This document shows, piece by piece, positions 7,971-17,104 of a DNA stretch of 64,000 nucleotides. Origin of the DNA: Allobosea thiooxidans (lineage in GTDB: Bacteria; Pseudomonadota; Alphaproteobacteria; Rhizobiales; Beijerinckiaceae). The position numbers were made by a program, and so were the translations under genes. Numbering within the stretch: position 1 is the first letter of the stretch; the number at the start of each line of letters is the position of its first letter. The DNA is taken from contig NZ_FUYX01000002.1 of NCBI RefSeq assembly GCF_900168195.1, forward strand, positions 69,501 to 133,500, written 5' to 3'. The notes under the pieces were generated by a model. The model worked only from the letters and a program-made list of their open reading frames with translations. It did not search any database and was not told the origin of the DNA.

Positions 7971-9152
7971 ATGACCTCTCATGACGTGATCGAGCCGATC
8001 GATGCCGGCGCCCGTGGCAGGCGCTGGCCCCTGCTGCGCTGGTTCGCCTCCTCAGCCACTCTGAGCGTTCCACAAGCGGCCGGACCGGTGGCGTTTTCCC
8101 TGCTCGCATTGGGCCTCACGGGTGATCCCAGCCAGGGGGCCGCCATCATGGTGGCGATGACGCTAGCCCAGGTGCTGGGCGCGATCCCGATCACGCGCGT
8201 CGGAAAGAACCTGCCGACCACGCGTTTCCTGCGATTGCTGATCGGCATCCGCACCGTCGCGCTGGTCGTCGTCGCGCTTCTCGCGGCCTATGGGGCCTCG
8301 ATGGCATGGCTGATCGCCTTCGCGGCGATCGCCGGCTCGGTGAATGGCGCTGCGTTCGGCTATCTGCGTTCGCTGCTGAACGCTCTGACGCCCATTTCGC
8401 AATTGCCGCGTGCGCTCGGGATCTCGGCCACGCTGGGCGAGGTCACCTTCGTCCTGGCTCCGGTGCTGGCGTCCGGCCTCGGCGTGATCTCGCCGGTCTT
8501 CGCCATCCTCGTGGTCGCGGTCCTTGGAGCCTTCCCCGCATTGCTGGTGCCGGATGTCGGCGCGTCTCATCTCCCAGATGCTCCCCAGGCCTCCGGGTCT
8601 GTCCTGAGCCCTGCGATTGCCCTCTGGCTCGCCTGTGCGGCGGCCGGCGGCGCGACGGTCGCGGCGGTCGAGATCGGTTCGGTCGCTCTGGCGCTCAGCT
8701 TCGGCTACCAGCCCGCATTGGCGATCATCTTTACGGTCCCTCTGTGCCTGGCGTCGGTCGCAGGCGGGGTCTGGGTCAGCTTCCGGAACAGGAGCTCATC
8801 GCGAAGGGCCGTCGTGATCCAACTCGCCGTCATGGCAGGCGGCGCCGCTCTGGCGGCATGCGAGATATCCGTCACGACGACGGTGGCCGGCGCCGTGCTC
8901 ATCGGCGGTGTCCTGGCCCCTCTGAGCACCCATTACTCGCTGGTTCTGGACAGCCTCGCGCCCCCGCACCACAGGGCGGAGGTCTTCGCGCTCCTGCGAA
9001 CTGCGAACGCGGTTGGCGTCATCCTGGCGGGCATCTCGCTGACGGCCCTGTCGCTGACAACGGCATTGGCGACCGTCACCGGGCTGATGCTCGCGGCAAC
9101 CCTCGCCGTTGCCGTGGCGCGCTGGTCGGGCGGCTCCGCAAAGGGTGGGTGA
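7971..9152 (+). CDS. MFS transporter
   Basis: A 393-residue, strongly hydrophobic protein with about 12 predicted membrane segments and short charged loops (VGKNLPTTRFLRLL after the third segment), the layout of a major facilitator. An upstream in-frame ATG at 7923 would add 16 polar residues with no family character; ATG 7971 is preferred. It stands alone between two operons on the same strand. I cannot assign a substrate, and the family also contains non-transporting relatives. Confidence 0.75.
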   Translation: MTSHDVIEPIDAGARGRRWPLLRWFASSATLSVPQAAGPVAFSLLALGLTGDPSQGAAIMVAMTLAQVLGAIPITRVGKNLPTTRFLRLLIGIRTVALVVVALLAAYGASMAWLIAFAAIAGSVNGAAFGYLRSLLNALTPISQLPRALGISATLGEVTFVLAPVLASGLGVISPVFAILVVAVLGAFPALLVPDVGASHLPDAPQASGSVLSPAIALWLACAAAGGATVAAVEIGSVALALSFGYQPALAIIFTVPLCLASVAGGVWVSFRNRSSSRRAVVIQLAVMAGGAALAACEISVTTTVAGAVLIGGVLAPLSTHYSLVLDSLAPPHHRAEVFALLRTANAVGVILAGISLTALSLTTALATVTGLMLAATLAVAVARWSGGSAKGG

Positions 9153-9481
9153 AGCGCCGGCGGGTGTTTGCCGCCAAAGGGGCGATCGCAGCCAGGTCGG
9201 TGGTCTCGGCCCGCCGGACGCCAGAGGCGGCGCCGTGAATCGGCGCGCCATCCGAAACCGGCATGAGCAAACGGTGTCTTGCGACGTCCATCGGCAGCCG
9301 GACTCTCGCCGAGCTGCAGGCCGGGGGCGCGCGCGTCTGCGACAGGCCGCGCATTCCAGACTTGTCAGCGCGCCCTCAATCGCTAGCTTTGATCCGATGG
9401 TTGTCACTCCGGCCGTGCCGGCGTTGCCCGACCGCCCATAAGAGGCGGCGAGGTTCAATCGTTTCAAAGGGAGGAAAACCG
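9153..9481. other. 329-base intergenic segment
   Basis: I find no credible gene. A small hairpin (GGCGG, 7-base loop, CCGCC at 9159-9175) follows the MFS stop and may be a weak terminator. The right end holds the strong ribosome site of the TAXI gene. Confidence 0.45.
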
Positions 9482-10429
9482 ATGACGAGACTGAGCAGTG
9501 CAACCTTGTGTCTTGCAGTCGCGACGGCATTTTCCGCGCCGGTCGCCGCTGCCGAGATCCGCCTGATGACGGGCCCCCAGGGCGGCATCTGGGTGCCCTT
9601 GGGCGGACAGCTCAAGGACATGTGGGAGAAGGCGGTTCCGGGGCTTGCCGTGCAGTCGCTGCCAGGCGCCGGCATCGCCAATGTGCGCGCCATCGAGGAC
9701 GGCAAGGCCGAGGTCGGCTTCGGCAACTCGATTTCCACGGTCGACGGGCTGGCCGGCAACGCGCCGTTCCCGAAGAAGCACGAGAACATCTGCAACATCG
9801 CCTCGCTCTACCCGCAATACTTCCAGATGCTGGTGCCGGCGGATTCCGGGATCAAGACCGTCAAGGACCTGAAGGGCAAGGCGATCACCACCCAGCCGCG
9901 CGGCAATACCGGCGAGCTCATCACCGGCCAGCTGCTGAAGGTGCATGGGATGAGCTACGGCGACGTCAAGGTCTCGTTCGTCTCCTATACGGACTCGGTC
10001 GAACAGGTGAAGGACGGCCATGCCCAGGCCTTCTCGCTCGGCACGGCCATTCCCTCGGGCGCGGTGATGGACCTCGCCTCGGCGCGGGACATCAAGCTGC
10101 TCGACCTCTCGGCCGACCTCGACGGCATGAAGAAGCTCAATCCCGGCTACACGCTGGTGACCGTGCCGAAGGGCACCTATCCGAAGCAGGCCGAGGACGT
10201 GAAGGTGATCGGCTATGCCACCCACATCGTCGCCTCCTGCAAGCTGCCGGCGGACCAAGTCTATGCGATGACCAAGGCTATCGCGGAGAATGTCCCGGCG
10301 CTGGCGGCGACCAGCAAGACGATGGCCAGCCTCACGCCGCAGATCATGGCGGAGGATGTCGGCGTGCCGTTCCATCCCGGTGCGGCGCGATTCTACAAGG
10401 AAAAGGGCATCGCCGTCGCCGCGAAGTGA
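9482..10429 (+). CDS. TAXI-family TRAP transporter solute-binding protein
   Basis: A 315-residue periplasmic protein with a Sec signal peptide ending near AAAEIR. The mature start IRLMTGPQGGIWVPLGG is the signature opening of TAXI proteins, followed by NVRAIEDGKAEVGFGNS and the PHPGAARFYKEKG-like C-terminal tail (here FHPGAARFYKEKG). ATG 9482 follows AAAGGGAGGAAAACCG; longer in-frame starts upstream lack family similarity. It feeds the fused DctQM-type permease that follows. TAXI systems are usually sodium- or proton-driven importers of carboxylates, but the substrate here is not evident. A strong hairpin lies between the two genes. Confidence 0.92.
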   Translation: MTRLSSATLCLAVATAFSAPVAAAEIRLMTGPQGGIWVPLGGQLKDMWEKAVPGLAVQSLPGAGIANVRAIEDGKAEVGFGNSISTVDGLAGNAPFPKKHENICNIASLYPQYFQMLVPADSGIKTVKDLKGKAITTQPRGNTGELITGQLLKVHGMSYGDVKVSFVSYTDSVEQVKDGHAQAFSLGTAIPSGAVMDLASARDIKLLDLSADLDGMKKLNPGYTLVTVPKGTYPKQAEDVKVIGYATHIVASCKLPADQVYAMTKAIAENVPALAATSKTMASLTPQIMAEDVGVPFHPGAARFYKEKGIAVAAK

Positions 10430-10466
10430 GCGGCCGATGGCTCCCCTGAGATCCGATTGATCCCTG

Positions 10467-10490
10467 GCGCGCCGGGCATCCCCGGCGCGC
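10467..10490 (+). promoter_or_regulatory. intercistronic hairpin after the TAXI binding-protein gene
   Basis: GCGCGCCGGG and CCCGGCGCGC form a perfect 10-bp stem with a CATC loop, 37 bases after the binding-protein stop. Such hairpins commonly protect the upstream mRNA end or partly terminate transcription, giving more binding protein than permease. Its position also argues that the permease starts downstream of it. Confidence 0.6.
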
Positions 10491-10573
10491 GCTCCAGAAG
10501 CCTCCGGTCCGCCTGCGAGGCGCGCGAGCGCGCCGTGCCAGCCGACGATCGGTTCCAGCGCCGGGACATTCCA

Positions 10574-12478
10574 GTGGATATCAGCGTTCCAAAGCCCGAA
10601 TTCAGGTTCGATTTCAGCCATGCCGGGGTTGTCCGGCTCGTCACCGCCGTGATCGCGGTCGCGATGGCGCTCTACCATATGTGGGTGATCCTGCCGCCGG
10701 CCCTGGGCGGGCAGGGCACGCCGGAAGCGATCATCTTCCGTGGCACGCATCTTCTGTTCGCGTTGACGCTGACCTTCCTGATCTATCGGCGGGCCGGGAG
10801 CGATGCGGCCCCTTCGTTGCTGGACTATGCGCTGCTCGCACTCGCGATGGCGCCGATCATCTACCTGTTCTGGAACTACGACTACATCGTCAACCGTATC
10901 TACTACGTCGACGACATGACGCCGACCGACATGGCGATGGCGGTCATCCTCATCGTTCTGCTGCTCGAGGCGACGCGGCGACTGATCGGCTGGGCGCTGC
11001 CGCTCACCGCGATCGCCTTCCTCGCCTATGGACTCCTGTTCGCGCGGGTCGAGCCGATGCGGCTGCTCGACCAATTGTTCATGACGACGGAAGGCATCTT
11101 CGGCGCGCCGCTCGGCGTCTCCGCTGCCTATGTGATGATCTTCGTCCTGTTCGGCTCCTTCATGGAGCGGACCGGCACGGGCCAGCTCTTCATGGATTTC
11201 GCGCTGTCGCTGACCGGGCATACGGCCGGCGGGCCGGGCAAGGTCTCGGTGGTGTCGTCGAGCCTGTTCGGCACGATCTCCGGCAGCGCCGTCGCCAATG
11301 TCATGGTCGACGGGCCGATCTCGATCCCGCTGATGAAACGGACGGGATTCAAGCCGCATTTCGCCGCCGGCGTCGAGGCGGTGGCCTCGACAGGCGGCCA
11401 GATCATGCCGCCGATCATGGGGGCCGCCGCCTTCGTCATGGCCGAGTTCCTGTCGGTGTCCTACGGCCAGGTGGTGGTCTGGGCGCTGATCCCGGCGGTC
11501 CTCTATTACGTCGCCTGCTTCGCTGCGGTGCATTTCGAAGCCAAGCGCCACGGCATCCTGGGCGTGCCGCGCAGCGAATTGCCGAGGCTCGGCACGACCC
11601 TGCGCGAGCGTGGCCATCTCTTCCTGCCGGTGCTGACCATCCTGACCGTATTGTATTCCGGCTACAGCGCCCCGCTTGCGGCGCTGGCGGGAACGCTGCT
11701 CTGCTTTCCGGTCGCGGCGCTACGGGCTTCGACGCGCGGCAATGTCCGCATCCCGATCATCATCGACGCGATGATCGACGGTGCCCGCAACGCGCTCGCG
11801 GTGGCGCTCGCCTGCGCCTGCGCCGGCATCGTCATCGGCGTGGTGGCCCTGACCGGCGCGGGCATCGTCTTCACCCAGGCCGTGATCGGACTGTCGCAGA
11901 ACTATCTGCTGCTGGCGCTGCTGCTGACCGGCATTGCCGGCATCGTGCTCGGCATGGGCATGCCGACGACACCGGCCTACATCGTCATGACCTCGCTGCT
12001 CGTGCCGGCGCTGGTCAAGCTCGGGGTGATGATGCCGGCAGCGCACATGTTCGCCTTCTACTTCGCCATCCTGTCGGCGATCACGCCGCCGGTCGCGCTC
12101 GCCGTCTATGCCGCGGCGGGGTTGGCGAAGGCGGATCTCTGGACCAGCGGCTGGGCGGCGATGAAGATCGGCGCCGCCGGCTTCATCGTGCCCTTCATGT
12201 TCGTCTACGAGCCCGCGCTGCTGATGATCGGCGACTGGCCGACGATCATCTGGCGCTTCGTCGCCTCCTGTGTCGGCATCACGCTGCTCGCCGCCGGGCT
12301 GCACGGCTATCTCCTGCGCCGGATGGTGCCCTGGGAGCGCGCGCTGCTGATCGCGGCGGCGTTCTGCCTGGTGAAGCCGGACTGGCTGACGGATATGCTC
12401 GGGCTCGGGTTGGCGGCAGCGATGCTCGCACTGCAGTGGCGCGTCACGCGGCTGGCCGCTTCCGGCGAAGGGCGCTGA
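10574..12478 (+). CDS. TRAP transporter fused permease (DctQ+DctM, TAXI type)
   Basis: A large integral-membrane protein of about 634 residues. The N-terminal third has four or so membrane segments equivalent to DctQ, with the family landmark RGTHLLFALTLTFL. The rest is DctM-like, with GSFMERTGTG, FGTISGSAVANVM and GMGMPTTPAYIVM. The start is unclear: the frame is open back to TTG 10457 and includes GTG 10535 and GTG 10574. I chose 10574 because relatives have only a short leader before the RFDF-x-GVVRL segment and because a hairpin precedes it. It works with the TAXI protein just upstream. Confidence 0.9.
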   Translation: MDISVPKPEFRFDFSHAGVVRLVTAVIAVAMALYHMWVILPPALGGQGTPEAIIFRGTHLLFALTLTFLIYRRAGSDAAPSLLDYALLALAMAPIIYLFWNYDYIVNRIYYVDDMTPTDMAMAVILIVLLLEATRRLIGWALPLTAIAFLAYGLLFARVEPMRLLDQLFMTTEGIFGAPLGVSAAYVMIFVLFGSFMERTGTGQLFMDFALSLTGHTAGGPGKVSVVSSSLFGTISGSAVANVMVDGPISIPLMKRTGFKPHFAAGVEAVASTGGQIMPPIMGAAAFVMAEFLSVSYGQVVVWALIPAVLYYVACFAAVHFEAKRHGILGVPRSELPRLGTTLRERGHLFLPVLTILTVLYSGYSAPLAALAGTLLCFPVAALRASTRGNVRIPIIIDAMIDGARNALAVALACACAGIVIGVVALTGAGIVFTQAVIGLSQNYLLLALLLTGIAGIVLGMGMPTTPAYIVMTSLLVPALVKLGVMMPAAHMFAFYFAILSAITPPVALAVYAAAGLAKADLWTSGWAAMKIGAAGFIVPFMFVYEPALLMIGDWPTIIWRFVASCVGITLLAAGLHGYLLRRMVPWERALLIAAAFCLVKPDWLTDMLGLGLAAAMLALQWRVTRLAASGEGR

Positions 12479-12628
12479 GGCGATGACGGGACGAGCCTGA
12501 CGCAGCAAGGCAGGCGCGATGCCCGGTGCGGCGACAGGCGCCGCCTTCGGAGATGTCGAGCCGAGTCGGCGCCGGCCGGGGCAACATGGTGGCAGACTAC
12601 CGGTCCATATCCCTGGAAGCTCCAGGTT

Positions 12629-13354
12629 TCAGACCGCGAGGGGACGCTTCGCGAGCATGTAAATCTGGGCGTAGCCTTCCTTGATCGCCGCCGTGATCTG
12701 GTCGAGGCGGCGGTCGATGTGCTTTTCGAGCAGCTCGATGCAGGCCGCTTCGTCGCGGGCCTTGAGGCTCGTCAGCACCGCGCGGTGTTCGGCCTGGGTC
12801 TTCGAGCGGTTGATGCGGTCCATGTCGATCCAGCGCACGAAACGGATGCGCGCATTGACGTTGCGCAGCACGCGCAGCATCTCGGCATTGTCGGACATCG
12901 CCATGAGTCCCTCATGGAAGGCCTCGTCGAGCTCGACGAGCTCGACCGCGCTGCGTTCGCCGGGGTCGGGGCCGGTCCGGTCGAGGAAGGCGATCAGCGC
13001 GTCGATGTCGGCGTCCTTGGCGCGGCCGATGGCCAGCCGCGCCGCCGACACCTCGAGCGCCTTGCGCAGCTCGTAGAGGTCGAAGATCTCGTGCGCGTCG
13101 AGTTCGCGGCAGAAGAAGCCCTTCCCCGGCGCGAAGCGCAGGAAGCCCTCGGTCTTCAGCCGGTTCAGCGCCTCGCGCAGCGGCGTCCGGCTGACGCCGA
13201 GGCGCTTGGCGATGTCGCCCTCGTTGAGGCGTTCGCCCGGCTTGAACTCGTAGCTCACGGCCATCGCCTTGAGCTGTTCGTAGACGCGGTCGACGACGCT
13301 ATCGGAACTGCTCTCCACGACCACTCCCGTCGATGCATGCAAGCCGGAACACAT
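12629..13354 (-). CDS. GntR-family regulator, FCD subfamily
   Basis: A DNA-binding protein of about 241 residues. The winged helix has the FCD-family signature GVSRTPLREALNRL; the helical C-terminal domain has the metal-binding Asp/His set (ELDEAFHE, EHRAVLTSL, EKHIDRRL). It is the last gene of the minus-strand amino-acid operon and 40 bases after the racemase. ATG 13354 is one candidate start; GTG 13318 has a better-spaced GGGAG and would shorten the N-terminus by 12 residues. It probably controls this operon and the divergent ABC importer in response to a carboxylate or amino acid. Confidence 0.88.
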   Translation of the reverse strand: MCSGLHASTGVVVESSSDSVVDRVYEQLKAMAVSYEFKPGERLNEGDIAKRLGVSRTPLREALNRLKTEGFLRFAPGKGFFCRELDAHEIFDLYELRKALEVSAARLAIGRAKDADIDALIAFLDRTGPDPGERSAVELVELDEAFHEGLMAMSDNAEMLRVLRNVNARIRFVRWIDMDRINRSKTQAEHRAVLTSLKARDEAACIELLEKHIDRRLDQITAAIKEGYAQIYMLAKRPLAV

Positions 13355-13394
13355 CTCCCTATACGGCCAGGGAGAACCCTCTGGCAACGCGCCG

Positions 13395-14141
13395 TCAGCC
13401 GAAGCTGCGCGGGCGCAGGCCGGCATGAAACCAGGTGATCATCGAATAGATGTCGTAGACCGGCAGCCCCACCGCGGCCTGCAGCGCGGCGGCGTAGGGC
13501 GGCATGTTCGTGCATTCGAGCACGATCGCGTCGATGTCCGGGTTGCTGGCGACCAGGGCCTTGCCGGCTTCGACGACGTCCTGCTCGGCGAGCGCCACGT
13601 CCATGTCGTCCTTCTCGGCCTTGATCAGCACGCGGAAGAACTCGCGGCCGTTCTCGGTGCCGATGGTCGGGGTATCCAGCGGCACGCCGGCGCCTTCGAG
13701 ATGGGCCGGCGTCAGCGTCGAGCCCGACACGGTGACGAGCCCGACGCGCTTGCCCGGCGGCAGCGTGGCCTGCACCCACGGCACCTGCATCAGCGAGGAG
13801 GTCGCGACCGGCACGCCGACCGCTGCGGCGATCTCCTTCTGGAAGATCGACAGGAAGCCGCAATTGGTGGTGATCGCCTCGGCACCGAAGCGCACGAGTT
13901 CCTTCGCGGCGTCGATGAAATCAGGCAGCAGGCCGGCCGCCCCCTTGAGGACGACCTTCTCCGGGCTCGCTCCGGTCACGACCTTGTAGAGGACCGGGAA
14001 GGGCCAGGTTCCGGCATTGCCCATGTCGCCATGGATGCGGGGAAAGCGGGCTTCCAGCATCAGGATGCCGAGCGGGGCGCCGTAAAGGGCCTTGCCGCCC
14101 TTGGCGATCCGGGCTGCGGGCGCTGCGATATGGGCTGTCAT
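13395..14141 (-). CDS. aspartate/glutamate/hydantoin racemase-family protein
   Basis: A 248-residue protein of the two-cysteine Asp/Glu racemase superfamily. The two catalytic cysteines expected of cofactor-independent racemases are at Cys94 (TTNCGF) and Cys210 (LECTNMPPY). ATG 14141 is preceded by CAGGAGATCGCC, a well-placed ribosome site; a further Met 18 bases upstream lacks one. It lies 24 bases after the DadA-like gene in the same operon. A racemase next to a D-amino-acid oxidising flavoprotein suggests conversion of an imported L-amino acid (or hydantoin-like compound) to the D form. The family also includes decarboxylases and isomerases, so the reaction is inferred. Confidence 0.82.
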   Translation of the reverse strand: MTAHIAAPAARIAKGGKALYGAPLGILMLEARFPRIHGDMGNAGTWPFPVLYKVVTGASPEKVVLKGAAGLLPDFIDAAKELVRFGAEAITTNCGFLSIFQKEIAAAVGVPVATSSLMQVPWVQATLPPGKRVGLVTVSGSTLTPAHLEGAGVPLDTPTIGTENGREFFRVLIKAEKDDMDVALAEQDVVEAGKALVASNPDIDAIVLECTNMPPYAAALQAAVGLPVYDIYSMITWFHAGLRPRSFG

Positions 14142-14165
14142 GGCGATCTCCTGGAGCAAGCGGTT

Positions 14166-15440
14166 TTAGAGATAGCGGCGCGGGTCGAAGGGCGCGAGGT
14201 CGATCTCGGGCTCGCGGCGCGCAAGCAGCTGGGCGACGAGGCGGCCGGTCCGGGCGGACCCGACCAGGCCGACATGGCCATGCCCGAAGGCATAGATCAC
14301 ATCGCCCGTGGCACGCGCCGTGCCGATGCAGGGCCGTCCGTCCGGCATGCTCGGCCGGTGGCCGAGCCAGACCTTGATCCGCTCCGGCGCGATGGAGCGG
14401 GGCAGCTCGGGGAACAGGCCGATGAGATGATCGCGCAGGATCTCGGCCCGCCGCCAGTCCGGAGCGGCCTCGAGCCCGGCGATCTCGACCTGCCCGGCGG
14501 CGCGCAGGCCGCCATCCATCGGGTTGACCACCATCTTGACGTCGGAGGCGAGGAAGCTGCCACGCGGCGCAACCTCGGGATCCTCGATGACGACGTGATA
14601 GCCGCGCTCGGTTTCGAGTGGCAGCCGGTCGCCGATCGTGGCGCAGAGCGCGGCCGAATGAGCGCCGGCCGCGACCACGGCCCGGTCGCAGGCGATGTCT
14701 CCGGCGGCGGTGCGCACGGCCTTCAGGCGACCGCCCTCGACGACGAAGGCGCGGGCCGGCGTTGCGACGAAGCGCGCTCCGCACGCCGCCGCATGGGCCG
14801 CCAGCGCGGTGACATAGGCACCCGGGTCGCGGCAGCGGCCGGCTTCCTCGACCAGTATCCCGAAGCCGTAGCGCGGATGGAGATGCGGCTCGCGTTGGCG
14901 CAGCTCTTCGGCCGACAGCTCCAGCCAGTCGATGCCGACGCGCCGGCGGATGGCCCAGGCGAGGCTGTCGGCCTCGAAGACGGCGCGCGAGGTGTAGACC
15001 TGGAGCAGCCCCTGGCGCTCGATCAGTTGCGGGCAGCCGGCTTCGGCGGCGAGCCGCGCATGCAGGGCGGGAGCATTCTCGAGCAGGCTGCGGAGCGCGA
15101 TGGCCGTCCGCTCCAGCTTGGCCGGTGTCCATCCCGACCAGAGATAGCGCAGCAGCCATGACCATACGCGCGGCAGATAGCGCCAGCGCAGGGCCAGAGG
15201 TCCGAGCGGGTCGCGCAGATAGCCCGGCACCTTCCGCCATGCGCCCGGCTCCGCCGGCGGAATGACCGAATGCGACGACAGCCAGCCGGCGTTGCCGTAG
15301 CTTGCGGCCTGCTTGCCGCCGCTCGGCTCGGGGTCGATCACAGTGACCCCATGGCCGTCGCGCAGCGCTTCGAGCGCACAGGCGATGCCGACGGCGCCAC
15401 CGCCGATGACGGCGACGTGCAGGGGGGAGACCCCGCTCAT
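14166..15440 (-). CDS. FAD-dependent D-amino-acid dehydrogenase-like oxidoreductase (DadA family)
   Basis: A 424-residue flavoprotein of the DAO superfamily. The N-terminal dinucleotide fold VIGGGAVGIACALEA (about residues 11-25) is followed by the DadA-like segment QAASYGNAGWLSSHSVIPPA, and the C-terminus has the FAD-contacting GHRPSMPDGRPCIG and GHGHVGLVGSARTG segments. Its start overlaps the ThDP-enzyme stop in ATGA, so translation is coupled. It likely deaminates a D-amino acid to an imino/2-oxo acid at the membrane, passing electrons to quinone. The RidA protein in the operon would help hydrolyse the imine. Substrate unknown. Confidence 0.88.
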   Translation of the reverse strand: MSGVSPLHVAVIGGGAVGIACALEALRDGHGVTVIDPEPSGGKQAASYGNAGWLSSHSVIPPAEPGAWRKVPGYLRDPLGPLALRWRYLPRVWSWLLRYLWSGWTPAKLERTAIALRSLLENAPALHARLAAEAGCPQLIERQGLLQVYTSRAVFEADSLAWAIRRRVGIDWLELSAEELRQREPHLHPRYGFGILVEEAGRCRDPGAYVTALAAHAAACGARFVATPARAFVVEGGRLKAVRTAAGDIACDRAVVAAGAHSAALCATIGDRLPLETERGYHVVIEDPEVAPRGSFLASDVKMVVNPMDGGLRAAGQVEIAGLEAAPDWRRAEILRDHLIGLFPELPRSIAPERIKVWLGHRPSMPDGRPCIGTARATGDVIYAFGHGHVGLVGSARTGRLVAQLLARREPEIDLAPFDPRRYL

Positions 15441-17104
15441 TCCGCCGCGACCGCTGCGGGCAGGAAATCCCGGGCATGCGACTGGGCGCGCGGATCGAGC
15501 AGGCAGTGCAGGATCGCGGGCTTGCCCGAGGCGACGGCGCGCTCGAAGGCCGGCGCGAACTCCTCGGTGCGCTCGACGCGCTCGCCGTGGCCGCCGAAGG
15601 CGCGGGCATAGAGCGCGAAATCCGGATTGACGAGCTGCGTGCCGACGACGCGGCCCGGATAATCGCGTTCCTGATGCATGCGGATCGTGCCGTACTGGCC
15701 GTTGTCGAGGACGATCACCACGATCGCCGCGCCGTATTGGACGGCGGTGGCGAATTCCTGCCCGTTCATCAGGAAGCAGCCGTCGCCGGCGAAGGCGAGG
15801 ACCGTCCGGCCGGGGTGCTGGCGCTTGGCCAGGACGGCCGCCGGAATGCCGTAGCCCATCGAGCCCGAAGTCGGGGCGAGCTGCGCGGCGAAGGCGTGGA
15901 AGCGATGGTGGCGATGCAGCCAGCCGGCGTAATTGCCGGCGCCGTTGCAGATGATCGCGTCCTGCGGGAGCCGGTCGCGCAGCCAGGCGATGAGCTGGCC
16001 GTACTGGAAATCGCCGGGCAGCTGCCGCGGATCCTGCGTCCAGGCGAGATAGTCGCGATGCGCCTGCGCGGCTGCGCCCTGCCATGCGATCGCGGGGGGC
16101 GTGGCGAGGCTCTCCAGCGCCGCGACGAAGGCTGAGGGGGCGGCCTGGATGGCGAGCGTCGGCTGATAGACCCGCCCGAGCTCTTCGGAACCCGGATGGA
16201 CATGGATCAGCTTCTGACGCGGCACCGGAATGTCGAGCAGCGTGTAGGAGCTGGACGGAATCTCGGACAGGCGCCCGCCCAGCAGAAGCACGAGGTCGGC
16301 CTCGGCAATGCGGGCCTTGAGCCTGGGATCCGGCCCGATCCCGAGATCGCCGGCATAGTTGGGATGGTCGGCATCGAACAGGGCGGCGCGCCGGAAGGAG
16401 GTCGCGACCGGCAGGTCGAAGCGCTCTGCGAAGCGCGCGAAGGAGGCCGTCGCCGCCGCGTCCCAGCCAGAGCCGCCGATGATCGCGACGGGCCGCTTCG
16501 CGTCGGCGAGCAGCATCGAGAGCCGCTCCATGTCGGCAGGTGCGGGCCAGGCCCGCGCCGGCTCCACGCGCGGCGCGTCGGCCACCGCTGCCGTCTCCGT
16601 CAGCATGTTTTCCGGCAGCGCGATCACCACCGGCCCCGGTCGACCTTGCATGGCGACACGGAAGGCGCGCGCGACGAGCTCGGGAATACGGGCGGGGTCG
16701 TCGATCTCGACCGTCCATTTGGTGATCGAACCGAAAACGGCGCGATAATCGAGCTCCTGAAAGGCCTCGCGCTCGCGCATGGCGGTGTCGACCTGCCCGA
16801 CGAAGAGGATCATCGGTGTCGAATCCTGCATGGCGATGTGGACGCCATGCGCCGCGTTGGTGGCGCCGGGGCCGCGCGTCACGAAGCAGATGCCGGGCCG
16901 GCCGGTCAGCTTGCCATAGGCCTCGGCCATCATCGCAGCGCCGCCCTCGGCCCGGCAGATGACGACGTCGATCGCCGCATCGTGCAGGGCGTCGAGCGCC
17001 GCGAGATAGCTCTCGCCGGGGACGCAGGTGATGCGCTCGACCCCCTGGCGCAGGAGCTGGTCGACGAGGATCTGGCCGCCGGTGCGGCTGTTCTGAAGGG
17101 TCAT
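15437..17104 (-). CDS. thiamine-diphosphate-dependent enzyme, acetolactate-synthase-like
   Basis: A 555-residue ThDP enzyme with the three classical domains. The cofactor-activating glutamate is Glu53 (CRAEGGAAMMAEAYG). The central domain has GGRLSEIPSSSY, and the ThDP/Mg motif starts at Gly440-Asp-Gly and continues to DNGQYG. It is coupled by ATGA overlaps to the aminotransferase before it and the flavoprotein after it. No small regulatory subunit follows, so a catabolic 2-oxo-acid decarboxylase or carboligase is more likely than branched-chain acetolactate synthase. It probably consumes the 2-oxo acid made by the aminotransferase or flavoprotein. Confidence 0.85.
   Translation of the reverse strand: MTLQNSRTGGQILVDQLLRQGVERITCVPGESYLAALDALHDAAIDVVICRAEGGAAMMAEAYGKLTGRPGICFVTRGPGATNAAHGVHIAMQDSTPMILFVGQVDTAMREREAFQELDYRAVFGSITKWTVEIDDPARIPELVARAFRVAMQGRPGPVVIALPENMLTETAAVADAPRVEPARAWPAPADMERLSMLLADAKRPVAIIGGSGWDAAATASFARFAERFDLPVATSFRRAALFDADHPNYAGDLGIGPDPRLKARIAEADLVLLLGGRLSEIPSSSYTLLDIPVPRQKLIHVHPGSEELGRVYQPTLAIQAAPSAFVAALESLATPPAIAWQGAAAQAHRDYLAWTQDPRQLPGDFQYGQLIAWLRDRLPQDAIICNGAGNYAGWLHRHHRFHAFAAQLAPTSGSMGYGIPAAVLAKRQHPGRTVLAFAGDGCFLMNGQEFATAVQYGAAIVVIVLDNGQYGTIRMHQERDYPGRVVGTQLVNPDFALYARAFGGHGERVERTEEFAPAFERAVASGKPAILHCLLDPRAQSHARDFLPAAVAAE

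Noticed and set aside
10457-10573. TTG 10457 as start of the TRAP permease
   Set aside because: It would place a strong 10-bp hairpin inside the coding sequence and add about 39 residues with no family similarity.
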